Origin: Unio delphinus | Taxonomy: Eukaryota > Mollusca > Bivalvia > Unionida > Unionidae | Assembly (NCBI GenBank): GCA_029339505.1 | Contig: JAQISU010000071.1 | Span: 1,798,001 to 1,862,000, forward strand | Direction: 5' to 3' | Length of the DNA stretch: 64,000 nucleotides | Shown here: piece after piece, positions 48,328 through 60,530 of the stretch | How the letters are laid out: each line of letters begins with the position of its first letter | How positions within the stretch are numbered: the stretch's first letter is position 1 | Program-made: the position numbers and the translations under genes | The notes under the pieces: generated by a model | The model's database searches: none | The model's input: the letters and a program-made list of their open reading frames with translations, nothing else | Told to the model about the DNA's origin: nothing

Positions 48328-50999
48328 GTAAGCTAGGCTGCAGTTATATTAAACGTTCTAGACTGAGCTTGAACTTATTATGGTTGATCTAAATGTTATT
48401 CTATATTGTTCGTATGTCTGGCAAATACTTTATTTTTCCATTTCTGCAACACAGTACTCCTTTAATATAAAATATATTGCAAAAGAATGTTATAATATTT
48501 TGCATTAATATTCAACCCAATCTACTCTTATCATGAAAAAAGGTCCTGCCAGCAAAATGTCTTTAAATACAAATTTGATACTTCATAAAATTACACTTAA
48601 ACACAATCCTTATAAATGTCAAACTAATCCAGTTTCTTTCAACAAATAACCTACGCCGTTTTCAGAGAATTTAAATATAACGCAATAAACATTTAAGGGT
48701 TACATACCGAATTTTAAAAAGTATATATAATTTTTGTATACATTTAAAAGTAAAATAAACACTAAGAACTATATTCTTGACTAAATTATGAAGAAAACCT
48801 GTTTGCTTTAGAGCTATTTAAAGCTATCGGCTTTCGAATTTATTTCCATGAGTTGTTACTTTTTGCTACCTTTTGTTTATGGATGAGCGGCAAATAACAC
48901 TATATCTATGTGCAACTAATGGAAATCGATTTTGTTTTTTTAAAAAGGAGGAAAATGAAACCATAATCCATGTTAGACAAAATTTCCATAGCGAGAAGAT
49001 CTCTGAAACAGTGGATATTATTTCCTTTATGTGCAAACTTGCCCGGTAGAAGAAGAAGATATATCGCTATATTCAAGAGGTCAAGCGATTGGTGGAACCC
49101 ACTCATGTGACACAATATGGACGCTAATAATTAGCATTGAAATAACTAGTACTTCTAACAATAAATATTCTTCACATATAGTAGAAAGGAAGATGTACAG
49201 TAACTTTAAAGAAACAAAAATTTAAAAACAAAAAGAAATCTAAGAGCAGCAAAACATTGTTGAAAAATAGGATCTGGGGCACAATGCTTTCGAATTTTGC
49301 CTCTATAATACCGTATTTCAGAGGTGCGCGGTATTACTGATTTTCCTGTTTACCGCAGTAATTTGTTGTGTTTTTTTTTTTGGGTGATAGCTACCACGCG
49401 ACTTTTTCACAGTACCATTATATCGATAATTTCCGTATAGAACAATGTACGGAAATTCCAAAGTAATATTTGTTACGAATGTAATTTTGTTATAAGCGTG
49501 TCTTCATTTTTTTATACAAAAATAATTCCAACAAATTTTCCTTTTGAAAAAACAAAAAAGTAAAATTTGTCACAGATTAATTGCGAACATTATAATCCAT
49601 TTATGAACTTAAGTACACGTTGACGTATGCAAACATGGTGACAGAACATGATGTTTTGAAATATATTTGGGCCCAGTCCAACTTTTTGAATAATTTGCGG
49701 AACAAAAGGCAAAACTACGTAATTGGTTGGTTATTTAAATTGTTAATTTATTAAGTATGTATATTCCTTTATAAGACAGAGGGTAATCCGACAATTTTGT
49801 GGAGAGCGGTTTTTTTCTGTCTGAATTTTACCTAATTTTTCTAGTCCACAGAATATTTTCTCGTTTATTGTGTCAGTGTGTTTTATGCTTGCTTTCCCGC
49901 TTTGATTAATCTCTTGTACGGGTGTTGGTATGCCACGTTTTTCTGTATAGCAGTAGTGTAGCAAGTAGCAATTGGGCTTGTGCCAAGACTTTCTATTTTT
50001 ATCCAAATGCTCTCTAATATCAGCAGAATGTGCGTCAGCTGTTTCAAGTTTAATCATCCCGCTTTAGTCAAGGTTTTTAGACGACAAAATTAACATATGC
50101 ATAGCAAATCCATAAACTATAAACTACTAAACATTTATTATTTTTCGGGGCGGGGGGGGTGCGATTTCATTTTGAGATATTTTTTTAGATTAGATGCAAC
50201 CCGAGTCGCACACATATTATATGAATAGTATTAACAATAAACATTTATCAACTGCAAAGTTTATAAATTGTAATAATCTTCTTGTGATTATCTATTGCGT
50301 ATTTGTGTGATTTTTCTATGAAGTATCCTTAAGAGAAGACGTCTTTATTAAGACCGAAAACAATACGAGATTTTTTAAAATGAACTGGTCAAAATGTTAA
50401 TACAAAATCTGAAGACATTTGATGTGACGATCCTTAAACGAATTTCATCAAACTTTGAGCATAATAACCAGTCTTCTCACGAACATTGTATTGTGTGAAC
50501 ACATATTGTTGTCAAACTTGTAATGTAGCAATGTGTAAACTTATTATATTTGTGCAAGGTAATTTAATTAAGGAAATTAAGACTCCGGTGTTTAATGTCC
50601 AGGTGGCCTTTGGGGCATTTAACGCTCGTGACAAATGATAAAAGACCCACTCAACAGAGATTGATACTACAATGGCCCGTGGATTTCCAGTGTGTATTGT
50701 GTGATGATGCAAGGAGCCAACGTGTTTGACCTCACTAATTATACATGACAGATCGGCCATCATGGTTTGTTTCCCCCAGACCTTTTGTTGCTGGATAATT
50801 ACCAAAATTCTACCAAGTATTTTCGGGACAAAAATATGTTTTCAACTCATCTGCTTATTTCTTAGAGCAATGGTGTAGCAATAACTTACCAGAGTAATTA
50901 CGGCCAAGGACATATTTAGGAAAAAATGATCCTGTAACAAGTTGTTTTTCGAGACATTTATGTGGAATAAGACTGGATCATCCATTAGGCACATGTCTT
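48328..50999. other. No gene recognised
   Basis: AT-rich with small homopolymer runs (T run near 49370, G run near 50150). The minus frames 49743-50057 and 50512-50805 have no recognisable domain. Confidence 0.5.
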
Positions 51000-51008
51000 C
51001 CAACTCAA

Positions 51009-51045
51009 TATATATAACTGGGCATTCGCATTCTGCAACACACTT
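51009..51045 (+). promoter_or_regulatory. Promoter-like TATA and initiator
   Basis: A TATATATAAC box at about 51009-51018 is followed at the usual distance by CATTCTGCAAC. An ATG at 51057 and a splice-donor-like site at 51243 follow. Inference only. Confidence 0.3.
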
Positions 51046-51056
51046 TTGTTTTCTTT

Positions 51057-51242
51057 ATGAAAAACAACCCCCAACAACCGAAAATAAAAATATCACACAC
51101 ACAAACTGACATACACACACAGACCATTTATACTGAGGGAAGCTGTTCTCTTCCTATCAGTTCATGTCTAAAGGAAATTAAGCCAGCCAGTTTTAAAATA
51201 ATAGGGAGAAAGTCTCGAAGACAACTTTTCACATTTGGCCAG
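51057..51242 (+). CDS. Candidate first exon of an unknown gene
   Basis: Sixty-two codons from ATG at 51057 end at GGCCAG-GTAAGT, a consensus 5' splice site. The product is Lys/Thr/His-rich (KKNNPQ-like start, then SHTQTDIHTQTIYTEG) without a recognised domain, and part of it derives from a CACACA-rich stretch. A near copy of the exon end, including its donor, follows at 51300-51370. The exon ends in phase 0 and so could not splice in frame to the proton-channel S1 exon. It may be non-genic. Confidence 0.2.
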
Positions 51243-51372
51243 GTAAGTCAATAAGAAACTGCTTTCCCTATCAATGATGCTATTTGTCATGTCTAAAGGC
51301 CAGCTAGTTCTAAAAACATGGTGAGAAAAAAGTCTCGAAGACAACTTTTTTTTACGTTTGGCCAGGTAAGTT
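51150..51372. repeat. Tandem duplication carrying a splice-donor-like site
   Basis: The block ATGTCTAAAGG, CCAGxxAGTTxTAAAA, AAGTCTCGAAGACAACTTTT and TTTGGCCAGGTAAGT occurs twice about 123 bases apart. Both copies retain the donor-like GTAAGT (51243 and 51366). Confidence 0.8.
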
Positions 51373-52125
51373 AAAAAGCGTCAAGGGTTAATAAACTCAA
51401 GATTGGATAGCAATCATCTAGCTTCCAGCTACTGGCGCTGAAACTTCTGTCAATGTACAATTCTGGTCTCATTTGCAGTGTAGATTGTGTACTCATCAGA
51501 CCTTTAAAGAAATATTCTTAAATTTATGGAGGATACAAATATATGAACACTACCTACATAATCCTTATCAAAAATGCAAAATATAAAACACTAATTAAAA
51601 TTTACAATGTAACAAACAAACATAATTATTATGAACTGTTAGATCTGACTTTGAAAATGGGATTTTCATAAAATTCCCTGATTCAGCTTAAATTTTAGCT
51701 ATAGCGCATACCGAAATATTAACTTGGCCACTTTGCCGTAACAGCTGTGAAATATATAGCTCATTCACAAAGAGGATGGTTCAGTCTAATCCATCATAAA
51801 TGTCAACGTCACGGTGATCGTCAGTCTCATATGTTGCCGAATATAGGGCATACCGCTGCTTAAATTAATATATTAAACTAATTATATGGACGCATTTTAT
51901 TATTAGAACTTTACTCAGGCTAAATATAGCCTTGTTTAAAAACTTGTCTCATTTATTTCAGTAGTCACATAGATTGCCATACAGACCAACTTGTCGCATA
52001 TATTTAAGTAAACATAGGGTAGGGTTACAAAATCAATACTTTAAGAAAAGGCGACAGTCCGGAGAGTGGGTGATCTGTATCAGTATCTGTAAAGAGAACA
52101 AAGGACCGAAAAAAGCAACCTTATA
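51373..52125. other. No gene recognised; diverged satellite unit at the right
   Basis: At 51950-52010 the words TTGTCTCAT, GTAGTCACATAGATTGCCAT and ACAGACCAACTTGTC mark diverged units of the satellite that follows. Confidence 0.5.
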
Positions 52126-52126
52126 A

Positions 52127-53634
52127 TAGAGACGGTCATACATACTAGCTTGACTCATCTAATTAAGTATTCATAGAGAATGTCATACAGACTAGCTTGA
52201 CTCATCTAATTAAGTATTCATAGTGAATGTCATAAAGACTAGCTTGACTCATCTAATTAAGTATTCAAATGGTATGCCATACAGACTAGCTTGACTCATC
52301 TAATTAAGTATTCATAGGGAATGTCATAAAGACTAGCTTGACTCATCTAATTAAGTATTCACATGGAATGCCATACAGACTAGCTTGACTCATCTAATTA
52401 AGTATTCATAGAGAATGACATACATACTAGCTTGACGTATCTAATTAACTATTCAGAGGGAATTTCATAGAGACTAGCTTGACTCAACTAATTAAGTAAT
52501 CATTGGGAATGTCATACAGACTAGACTGACTCATCTAATTAAGTATTCATAGGGAATGCTATACAGACTAGCTTGACTCATCTAATTAAGTATTCATAGA
52601 GAAAGTCATACCGAATAGCTTGAATCGTCCAATTAAAAATTCATAGAGAATGTCATACCGCCTAGCTTGACTCATCAAATTAAGTATTCATAGAGAATGT
52701 CATACCGCCTAGCTTGACTCATCTAATTAAGTATTCATAGCGAATGTCATACGGACTAGCTTGACTCATCTAATTAAGTATTCATATGGAATGTCATACA
52801 GACTAGCTTGACTCATCTAATTATGTATTCACAGAGAATGCTATACAGACTAGCTTGAGTGATCTAATTAAGTATTAATAGGGAATGTCATACATGCTAG
52901 CAATACTCATCTAATTAAGTATACAAAGAGAATGTCATACGGACTAGCTTGACTCATCTAATTAAGTATTCATAGAGAATTTCATACTGACTAGACTGAC
53001 TCATCTAATTAAGTATTTATAGAGAATGCTAGACAGACTAGCTTGACTCATCGAATTAAGTATTCATATGGAATGTCATACAGACGAGCTTCACTCATCT
53101 AATTATGTATTCACAGACAATTCTATACAGACTAGCTTGAGTGATCTAATTAAGTATTCATAAGGAATGTCATACATACTATCAATACTCATCTAATTAA
53201 GTATTCAAAGAGAATGCTATACAGACTAGCTTGACTCATCTAATTAAATATTCATATGGAATGTCATACAGACGAGCTTGACTCATCTAATTACGTATTC
53301 ATAGAAAATGACATATATACTAGCTTCACCCACCTAATTAAGTATTTATAGGGAATGTCATACAGACTAGCTTTACTCATCTAAAAACGTATTCATATAG
53401 GATGTCATACGGACTAGCTTGACTCATTTAATTAAGTATTCATAGGTAATGCCATACAGACTAGCTGATTCGTGTAATTAACTAAATTAACTATTCATGA
53501 AGAATGCTATACAGATTAACTTGTCTTATATATTTAAGTGTTCACAGAGATTGCCATACAAGTGAACTTGTCTCATCTATTTATGTATTCATGGCGAATG
53601 TTCTATAGACCAACTTGTCTCATATTTTTAACTA

Positions 53635-53635
<1 letters not shown>
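52127..53635. repeat. 47-bp satellite array, about 30 copies, with AP-1-like sites
   Basis: The unit is GACTAGCTTGACTCATCTAA then TTAAGTATTCATAGAGAATG and TCATACA. Most units contain a perfect TGACTCA (AP-1/TRE consensus) and a TAATTA homeodomain core. Units near the right edge (53510-53635) are more diverged (AACTTGTCTCATCTATTT). The same array resumes at 56401-56500 after an interrupting LINE complex. Confidence 0.95.

Positions 53636-53636
<1 letters not shown>

Positions 53637-53692
<56 letters not shown>
53637..53692. repeat. (ATC)n tract, 3' tail of a minus-strand LINE
   Basis: Pure trinucleotide repeat exactly at the 3' end of the minus-strand RTE-like element. Simple-repeat tails are typical of RTE-clade retrotransposons. 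Confidence 0.9.
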
Positions 53693-54865
53693 GTCTCTTG
53701 ACCTTGTCTGGTCGTCGATGCTCTGTGCTGCTGAACATCTGACCAGTTCTCTCACCACTTGTCTCAATTATGTGCCAATGCTTGTGTCTCCAGAAAATCT
53801 TTTGTTGATCCATTCTGAGATGTTGTCAGTCCACTTTTGTCTCGGTCTACTTCTTGCTATGCCACCCTGGATGCTGCTCAGGACTGTTAGTGGATAGAAT
53901 GTTGGCTCTAGTGACATGGCCTTACCATTTCAGCTTTCTCGTTTTGATTTGGTGAGGAGGTCTTCATATTGGTCTACGTTGAGCCTGACGGTATTACGCA
54001 CTTTTACTTTGTGATGTGGTTCATATAAGAGATACCAAGAATGGTTATGTAACATCTCATTTCAAGTGCATGGATTCTTCGTTCTAATTCTGCTTTCAGG
54101 ATCCAGGCCTCACATGAATACAATAGAGAATGAGATGACTAGTGCTCTCAATAGTCTGATTTTAGTTTTCAAACATACATTCTTGTCGCTCCAGATGGGT
54201 CTTAGCTTTAAAATAACTATCGTTGTTTGTGCTGCTCGTGACAAAATTTCTGCTGGAGATTGCCTTTGTTGGGGAGTTATAATCAGTGACTGGGTCCACT
54301 GTGTTGGTCATTCACCTGTCTGTCAGATTTTGTTAGTAGCTCTATCACTGATTCCCCACCATTCTTGATAAGTTCAGCTGGGATGTTGTCTACTCAAGCT
54401 GTCTTATCATTTTTCAGTGCTCTTATTGCTGAATTCGTCTTGTCTTTCTGAATAGGCAAATCATCATCATGTGAGGAGTTTGGAACTAAAGCACCTCTGG
54501 TCTTCTGTGGACTGATGGTTGTAGAGTTCTTTGCAATACTCTGTCCATCTCTCTGCAATGTCGCTCGCTTCTCTGAGGCATTTTCCATTTTCGTTTTAAA
54601 TGGTACTGGCTCTTGTTTGCTTCTGTCAGGTGAGGTTTTTCACCATTTTGAATACCTATTTGATGTTATTCTTTATCAGACTGCTCTCTATTTTAGTGCA
54701 TTTTGTCCAATCCAATCTTCTTTTGCTTTCTTCAAGTTGTTGTATGATATTCTTTTTCATTTCTTGGTACGGTATTGCCCATGTTGTGTGTCTTTTGTTT
54801 TTTAGATCTCTACAGGTATCACACAACTTCAGAATCTCTTCTGGAACCCACGTCGTTTTTTTTTC
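53693..54865 (-). mobile_element. RTE-like LINE, reverse transcriptase part, deleted
   Basis: Minus-strand translation, with frame breaks, gives the pre-RT linker and RT start (AIRALKNDKTAWVDNIPAEL then IKNGGE; WPTQWTQSLI-like segment near 54290-54310). It then jumps to the post-RT region (IWSDKNVCLKTKIRLLRALV, YSCEAWILKAELERRIHALE, KLKWYGHVTRA) and the C-terminus (EHRRPDKVKRL) next to the (ATC)n tail. These are hallmarks of the abundant metazoan endonuclease-reverse transcriptase family. The palm with the YADD motif is missing between about 54245 and 54290, so an internal deletion removed the catalytic core. Its own 5' endonuclease part lies at 55935-56400. Confidence 0.88.
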
Positions 54866-55054
54866 TAAGATGGATCATAGACATAGATAATTGTGATGTT
54901 TAAAAGGGATGCTTTCAGACGAATGAAAATGATTCTGCTAGATATAGGGTGGCATCCAAACACATATACTTTGATGGCTTTGACTACAAGGAAGCCAACT
55001 TCATTTATGGGGTGGCTTATCACACTCTCCACTATAGTATAATATATGCCCATC
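54866..55054. other. Unassigned sequence between LINE pieces
   Basis: No motif is recognised; probably the decayed endonuclease-RT junction of the minus-strand LINE. Confidence 0.4.
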
Positions 55055-55935
55055 TTCAGACTACTTACGCTCCTCTTCTGACAATCGTATACTCATTATT
55101 CCCACTATGAAAAGAACGTCGTATCGACAAAGTTCTTTTGCATCCCAAAATAACAATACGTTGAAACAAAACATATCAGCAACACCAACATTAAATTCAC
55201 ACAGTCAGTACGAAACCGAGGTGTTACTCTGGACAGTACTCTCACATTGCACCAACAAGTCATGAACATAAGCAAGGCTGCAGATCTTGTGCTGAGACGC
55301 ATCAGCTCCATTCGCACATATCTTTCAGCTGATGCCACTAACAAACGTGTGTTAATTAGTACTTTCAAGATGACTATTGTAACTCAATTCTGTCTGGTTC
55401 CTCTTAATATCTACTCCAGAAACTTTAAAACGTTCAACAAACAGCTCGGATCATTCTTATAATACCACGATCAAAGCACACCTCCCAACTGCTCTGTACC
55501 CTACACTGGCTATATAATCGATCCAGAATCAAACAAAAAATTTGTTCTCTGTACTACGTTTTACTGACGGACTCCAGTCCAACATACCTATCCTGCTTCA
55601 CCCATGTGTACACACCAGCAAGAAAACGAAGTGATATGAACAACGCTTTTTGCATACCAGAGCCCAGCAATGTGGAACCAATTACCCATTGAAAATAAAC
55701 ACAAAGACACAGTGATGCCTTTCAAGAATGCTCTTAAAATTTACCTTTTTGGACAGCAAGAACAGACTTAAAGACCTTATAAGGTTTCGTACCTTAAATA
55801 TTTTCAGTATTTTTATGTTTCAATGGTTTTTTTGTTTTTGTTTTTGTTTCTGTAGTCATATCACTATAGATGTTGTAAAGCGCTTAGAGCTTCTAAAGAT
55901 TAGGCGCTATACAAAGTCCTCATAATTATCATGTG
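55055..55935 (+). mobile_element. LINE 3' end (CR1/L2-like), rearranged, inserted in the RTE-like LINE
   Basis: The left piece (55055-55140) carries CTCCTCTTCTGACAATCGTA and TACTCATTATTCCCACTATG, which in the 16330-17470 copy lie downstream of the material that follows here. From 55180 the order restarts with TCACATTGCACCAACAAGTC and runs to the 3' UTR (TGTAAAGCGCTTAGAGCTTC, TTAGGCGCTATACAAAGTCC). The insertion is therefore a rearranged or double one. It interrupts the minus-strand RTE-like endonuclease just after its N-terminal strands. Confidence 0.85.
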
Positions 55936-56400
55936 CCATGTGTTGTGTTCCAGCTCATGTGTCAACTCTTAGAGTCTTCCAATTTGCGCCAGGGTTCTAA
56001 CGTTCCAGGTGGCAATAGCGATGCTGTATCTCGCTCTGATTGTATGCAAAGTATTAGTAGCACACTTGTCCTCTCTCCGGGTGGATAACGGCAGGCACGG
56101 TCCTTGTTGACTCGGGCGACGACCGAATCGGTATGGCAAATTCAGATTTGTCCCGCATTATCAGTGTGTCTTGGACAAACGTCGTCTGGTGGAGCCCATC
56201 CATCTCCAGACCTAGGAGTTGCGAGAAGGGGATGGAGTACATCGTCAAACTGCCTTAGGGTCTCCACTCCAGCTGTTTCTATAGGGTTTAATTCCTTAGC
56301 CTTTGGCGAGCCAAAACCGACCTGCAAAGCGGCAATAGACTTCGTGGATGGGCGAATGTGTCCGTTTCTCGAGCAGATAACGCATCTGCCACTGCCCAAA
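55936..56400 (-). mobile_element. RTE-like LINE, 5' part with endonuclease start
   Basis: Minus-strand translation yields SIAIATWNVRTLAQIGRL (55969-56022), the first strand of an APE-type endonuclease, followed after a one-base frameshift by ELTHELEHNTWHM, where the plus-strand LINE insertion cuts it. Upstream (56142-56399) an 85-codon Gly/Pro/Cys-containing leader (CVICSRNGH) represents the 5' region. It borders satellite sequence at 56401. Confidence 0.8.
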
Positions 56401-56505
56401 AATATGCATAGAGAATGTCTTACAAATGAACTTGTCTCATCTATTTAAGTATTCATAGAGAAAGCCATACAGACCAACTTGTCTTATCTATTTTAGTATT
56501 ACATA
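56401..56505. repeat. 47-bp satellite, right remnant
   Basis: About two units (ATGCATAGAGAATGTC, AACTTGTCTCATCTATTTAA GTATTCATAGAGA) of the same family as 52127-53635. Confidence 0.88.
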
Positions 56506-58205
56506 TTTTATTGTTTCATCTGTTTCTAAAGACATATCTGATTCAGAAACCTTATTAAATGACCAGGTCATTTTTAAATACCAGCTGACAGTGTATTTTT
56601 TAGATTCTAACCTTATTTCCTGCCAAAACAAAAAGCCTTCATGCTTCACAAACATTTGCCATATTTGCAACAGATCCCCCTGTCTGTCTCCTGCATGATC
56701 TTTTTGCCCATTTTTTTTTACCGCGCTTTTTTCCGTAGCTTAAGACTTTGCCCTACTGTTCGTTTACATGTTTGAATGCGCTATGAAAATGTTTTACTGC
56801 CTATTGTGCATTCAGCCCATGTAACAATATTCTTTTCCACAAATATTTTCTTTGAAGAGTCAAAATGGGTCCATGCAATTGGATATCTGTTCTAGCTCTT
56901 TTAAAAACATTTTTCAACTAATATTCAATCGTAACTTATACCACGATCGGATATGCTGCCAATATTACAAAGCTGAGAAACTTTTATTTAATCAATATTT
57001 AATACACAATAACATTTATTCCAGAAAATGCTATTTTTGTGCATATTTGGAAATTATATATCAGGCATCAAACTATTTATCATGCCTTTCATTGCAAACT
57101 CTTCCATCGTCTGTGTCTTTCCTCGTCTTCCCAGTCGCAAAACAGAGAGGGAGTAACTAAGCAATGCTGTTGAAATTGTAACATATATGATATTTACAAT
57201 AATGCTGGTGTTGATTGCTATTAAGTTGTAGAAATTAAACATCTGGAAAGTATACCTACATGTCCTACTATGATGGTCACTCTCATAATGAATTTATTTG
57301 ATCCAAAATGTACTTTTCTATGCTAAAATATTCGGTTACAATCTTAAAAGCATTTATCATAAATTGTGACAGGTTATAATCACAAAGTGTCAAAAACACT
57401 TGAAGCGCTTCTGTCAGTCTCAAACAATATCCAGTTCTTTCTCCGCAGGTAATAAATTCATTTAAGATTTGTTGCTCTTGAAAACAAATACCTGTGTCTG
57501 ACATAACCTCCAACTAATCTGGTTTTTGAACACAGAAATCCAAAGTTACAATAACAATTAAACATTTCTAAATTTGCAGTCAAAGCTAGTAGATAGTAAA
57601 CTACAGCACAATGGGAATTGCTTGTCCCTTAAGGAAACTGTGCATATTAATGTAATTATTGGTTACATTTCAGCAGAAAGAAAACTTTAAAAAAAACATT
57701 GATGCCATAACCGGAAGTAGGTGTAAGAGCTGGGAAATGAAAGGCAGCAAGGCAATAACTGACTATGATTTGACTTTCAGAAGACAGCCTTACACGCGAA
57801 TAAAATGCATATAGTGTGGAATACATGTTAATGATATTATCAAAGAAGCTGAAAGTGTTATGTTCATATGAAGATGTTTACTCTTCAGTTTTGGGAGACG
57901 CTTTTAGTATGCACAGGTACTAGCGAATAGGACTGCAAAAGTCCTGTTGATCTGCACATGATGAAAATTAACATGGTAATTGACTTGTTAGAGTTGTTTA
58001 ACTTAGGCACTGTATATTTCTTTCAACGCAGAATAGTTATAATTAATTATCCTAATGCTAAATACACTATCAAGGTTCCTCTAACTCACAATATGTCAAT
58101 AAGATGATCCAAAATAGTTTATCTTAATATGGAAATACAAATAGTAAAATGGAGGGAACAACTTAAATACTGGTACATGCCACTATAAACAAAATGATAA
58201 TGGTT
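56506..58205. other. No gene recognised
   Basis: Frames at 56852-57160 (plus) and 57283-57513 (minus) lack motifs and splice context. The rest is AT-rich. Confidence 0.5.
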
Positions 58206-58208
58206 ATA

Positions 58209-58722
58209 CCTAACACGCGTAACACGTCATGACCAGGCAGATGACTTTTCATGGGAAATGGTCACATTTGACACGCACAACACGACATGACAAGGCAGAT
58301 GACTTTTCATGGGAAATGGTCACATTTGACACGCACAACACGACACGGCCAGGCAAATGACTTTTCATGGGAAATGGTCACATTTGACACGCACAACACG
58401 ACACGGCCAGGCAAACGACTTTTCATGGGAAATGGTCACATTTGACACGCACAACACGACACGGCCAGGCAAATGACTTTTCATGGGAAATGGTCACATT
58501 TGACACGCACAACACGACACGGCCAGACAGATAACTTTTCATGGCAAATGGTCACATTTGACACGCACAACATGACACGGCCAGGCAAATGACTTTTCAT
58601 GGGAAATGGTCACATTTGACACGCACAACACGACACGGCCAGGCAGATGACTTTTCATGGGAAATGGTCACATTTGACACGCACAACACGACACGGCCAG
58701 GCAGATGACTTTTCATAGGAAA
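58209..58722. repeat. 58-bp minisatellite, about 9 copies
   Basis: Unit GGTCACATTTGACACGCACA then ACACGACACGGCCAGGCA and AATGACTTTTCATGGGAAAT. Copies are almost identical, so the array is young. It is GC-richer than its surroundings and lies 1.7 kb upstream of the proton-channel gene. Confidence 0.96.
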
Positions 58723-60390
58723 TTATGGTTTCACTATTGTTATTTTAAGTTATCATTAATAATGCACTTCCATTTAATTGCTCCGTGCAATGTTTAAGCA
58801 GTCATGTTCGCGACGTAATTCGCGTTACCTTATGATAGGCACTTTCTTTGGTCTAAATATTTGTCTTCTACACATCCGAAATCTGGTGATGAAAGCATTT
58901 TAACATATTGCCATTTAACGTGTGATTAATTGTACTAATTAACGGTAAACAACTCCCAGCACTGCGCCCTTATGTTAGAACAAAGAAAGTACCATATAAC
59001 TGTGTTTTGCTACTAACACTGCACCGCCTATTTCCCAATGTCAATCTTTGTGTCAAAGTACGCAATAAATAAGCGACACTGATCACGATATCGTGAATGT
59101 ATTAAAGTCGGACCTCCTACTATATGTATTTATTCCGGTATTTGTTTTTAAAATCATAATTAAAGTTGAGGTAAGTAACCTTTAAGGGGGAAATCACAAA
59201 CTGGTGTTTAGTGGACAGAGGTACATATCCATTTTACAATGAAGAAAAGTATAAAATGATCAAATCGTTAATGACTGTAAAACAGATTTGTACGACACAT
59301 CTCAATGTAGACAGTAATATTGCAACAAATTGCACCATTAAGACACATCTCAGTGTAGCCAGTAATATTGTAACAAAGTGTACAATCACGGTTATTAAAT
59401 AATCGTTTCAGGGCTACAGATTTCATTGGGAGTTTATAAGGGGAATTGTGCCTTCCCAATCCTATTCTGTCAAACATTAGACATGACCTGGCGCTCTTGG
59501 TAGGATTATTACGTGAGCAGCGTGTTAATAACAGTTCAGAGGATGTATTTTATGACCACTGAACATGACAGGTGCCCGCTGCAGGCTAGTTTACCTAAAG
59601 CGCATGCAACACCACTAACCTGAGAATAGTTCCACAAAATAACAATTATTTTCATTACGTACAGCACATAGACCCCTTCGCACTTTGTCTTTCTCTGTTA
59701 TGCTCCAAAACCTAGTTTTCTTCATTTCGCAATTTTTTCATACAATATTTATAAAAGATATAAACGTTTTCAGCTAAACAGCAATAAGAATGTTAAAAGA
59801 AAAAGAAAAGAATGGTTCTGTTGTTTTTTTTTTGTAATTTTAAAAACTAATACGATATCAAATATGAAATGCAAAATAGTTTTCATTTGACCCGTACCAT
59901 CATATATTCTATATCTGCAATTATCTCGCTGAAGGGTCAGGCGGACCAATTTAGTTTCAAATTATGTTCAGAAATTCACACTTTTTCTCTTGATTAAAAT
60001 CTTTTTCACGATCATCAAAATGTATTCTAACAACATTTTTGAATTTCATGAAAGTGAACCATCAGATATTCATGCTCTTTTTAAATTAAACTTGATATCA
60101 ATCTAATGACTCTTCTGGAGCGAAGGTTCAAAAGATTTTTCCCCACATGTCACGTTAATGAATATCAAAATAAATGGATTAGAGAGGAGGTTCCTCTTTA
60201 AATCGATTTCGTAAATGTATCCGTCTGATGCTGTAATGGAGATATCAATTAATATAGAGCTTTCAAGAACTTCAAAACGGAGGAAACATAAATTTGCTTC
60301 TGGGGATAATTCCTAATAATGATTCACACCTTGTATAATTGATGATTAACCGCTGAATGTGTTAGTTTCCTATCCATTATATACCGACAG
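58723..60390. other. Upstream flank of the proton-channel gene; no gene recognised
   Basis: No coding motif. A short repeat (GACACATCTCAxTGTAG then CAGTAATATTGxAACAAA) occurs twice at about 59297-59375. Any proximal promoter of the channel gene should lie at the right end, but no clear TATA box can be singled out. Confidence 0.45.
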
Positions 60391-60438
60391 TGGTAAAATA
60401 TCGAAATGTGTGTGCTAAATGACAGTGAACCAGTTACC

Positions 60439-60530
60439 ATGGTCGTCACAAGACATCGTTCTTCGAGTTTAAGCTCTCTTGGCTCCCTTGAAAGTATCGA
60501 TGACATGAAATGGTCTCAATTCAAGTACAG
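60439..60530 (+). CDS. HVCN1: Proton channel, probable exon 1 (short cytosolic N-terminus)
   Basis: ATG at 60439 sits in ACCATGG, an ideal initiation context, and an in-frame TAA lies upstream at 60394. The 31-residue product starts MVVTRHRSSSLSSLGSLESI and ends KWSQFKYR across the splice. The donor is CAG-GTTTTC, weak after the GT. The two-base phase fits the S1 exon exactly, giving FKYR joined to LKKRMS, a basic amphipathic lead-in like that before S1 in other Hv1 proteins. The Ser-rich segment could be phosphorylated. Because of the weak donor, the exon ending at 48327 (same phase, strong donor) is an alternative. Confidence 0.55.

Noticed and set aside
52127..53560. CRISPR array
   Set aside because: Units are contiguous 47-bp tandem repeats without unique spacers, in a eukaryotic genome; the same applies to the other arrays.
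53538..53897. Poly-His and poly-Met frames
   Set aside because: They arise from the (ATC)n tract at the 3' end of a minus-strand LINE.
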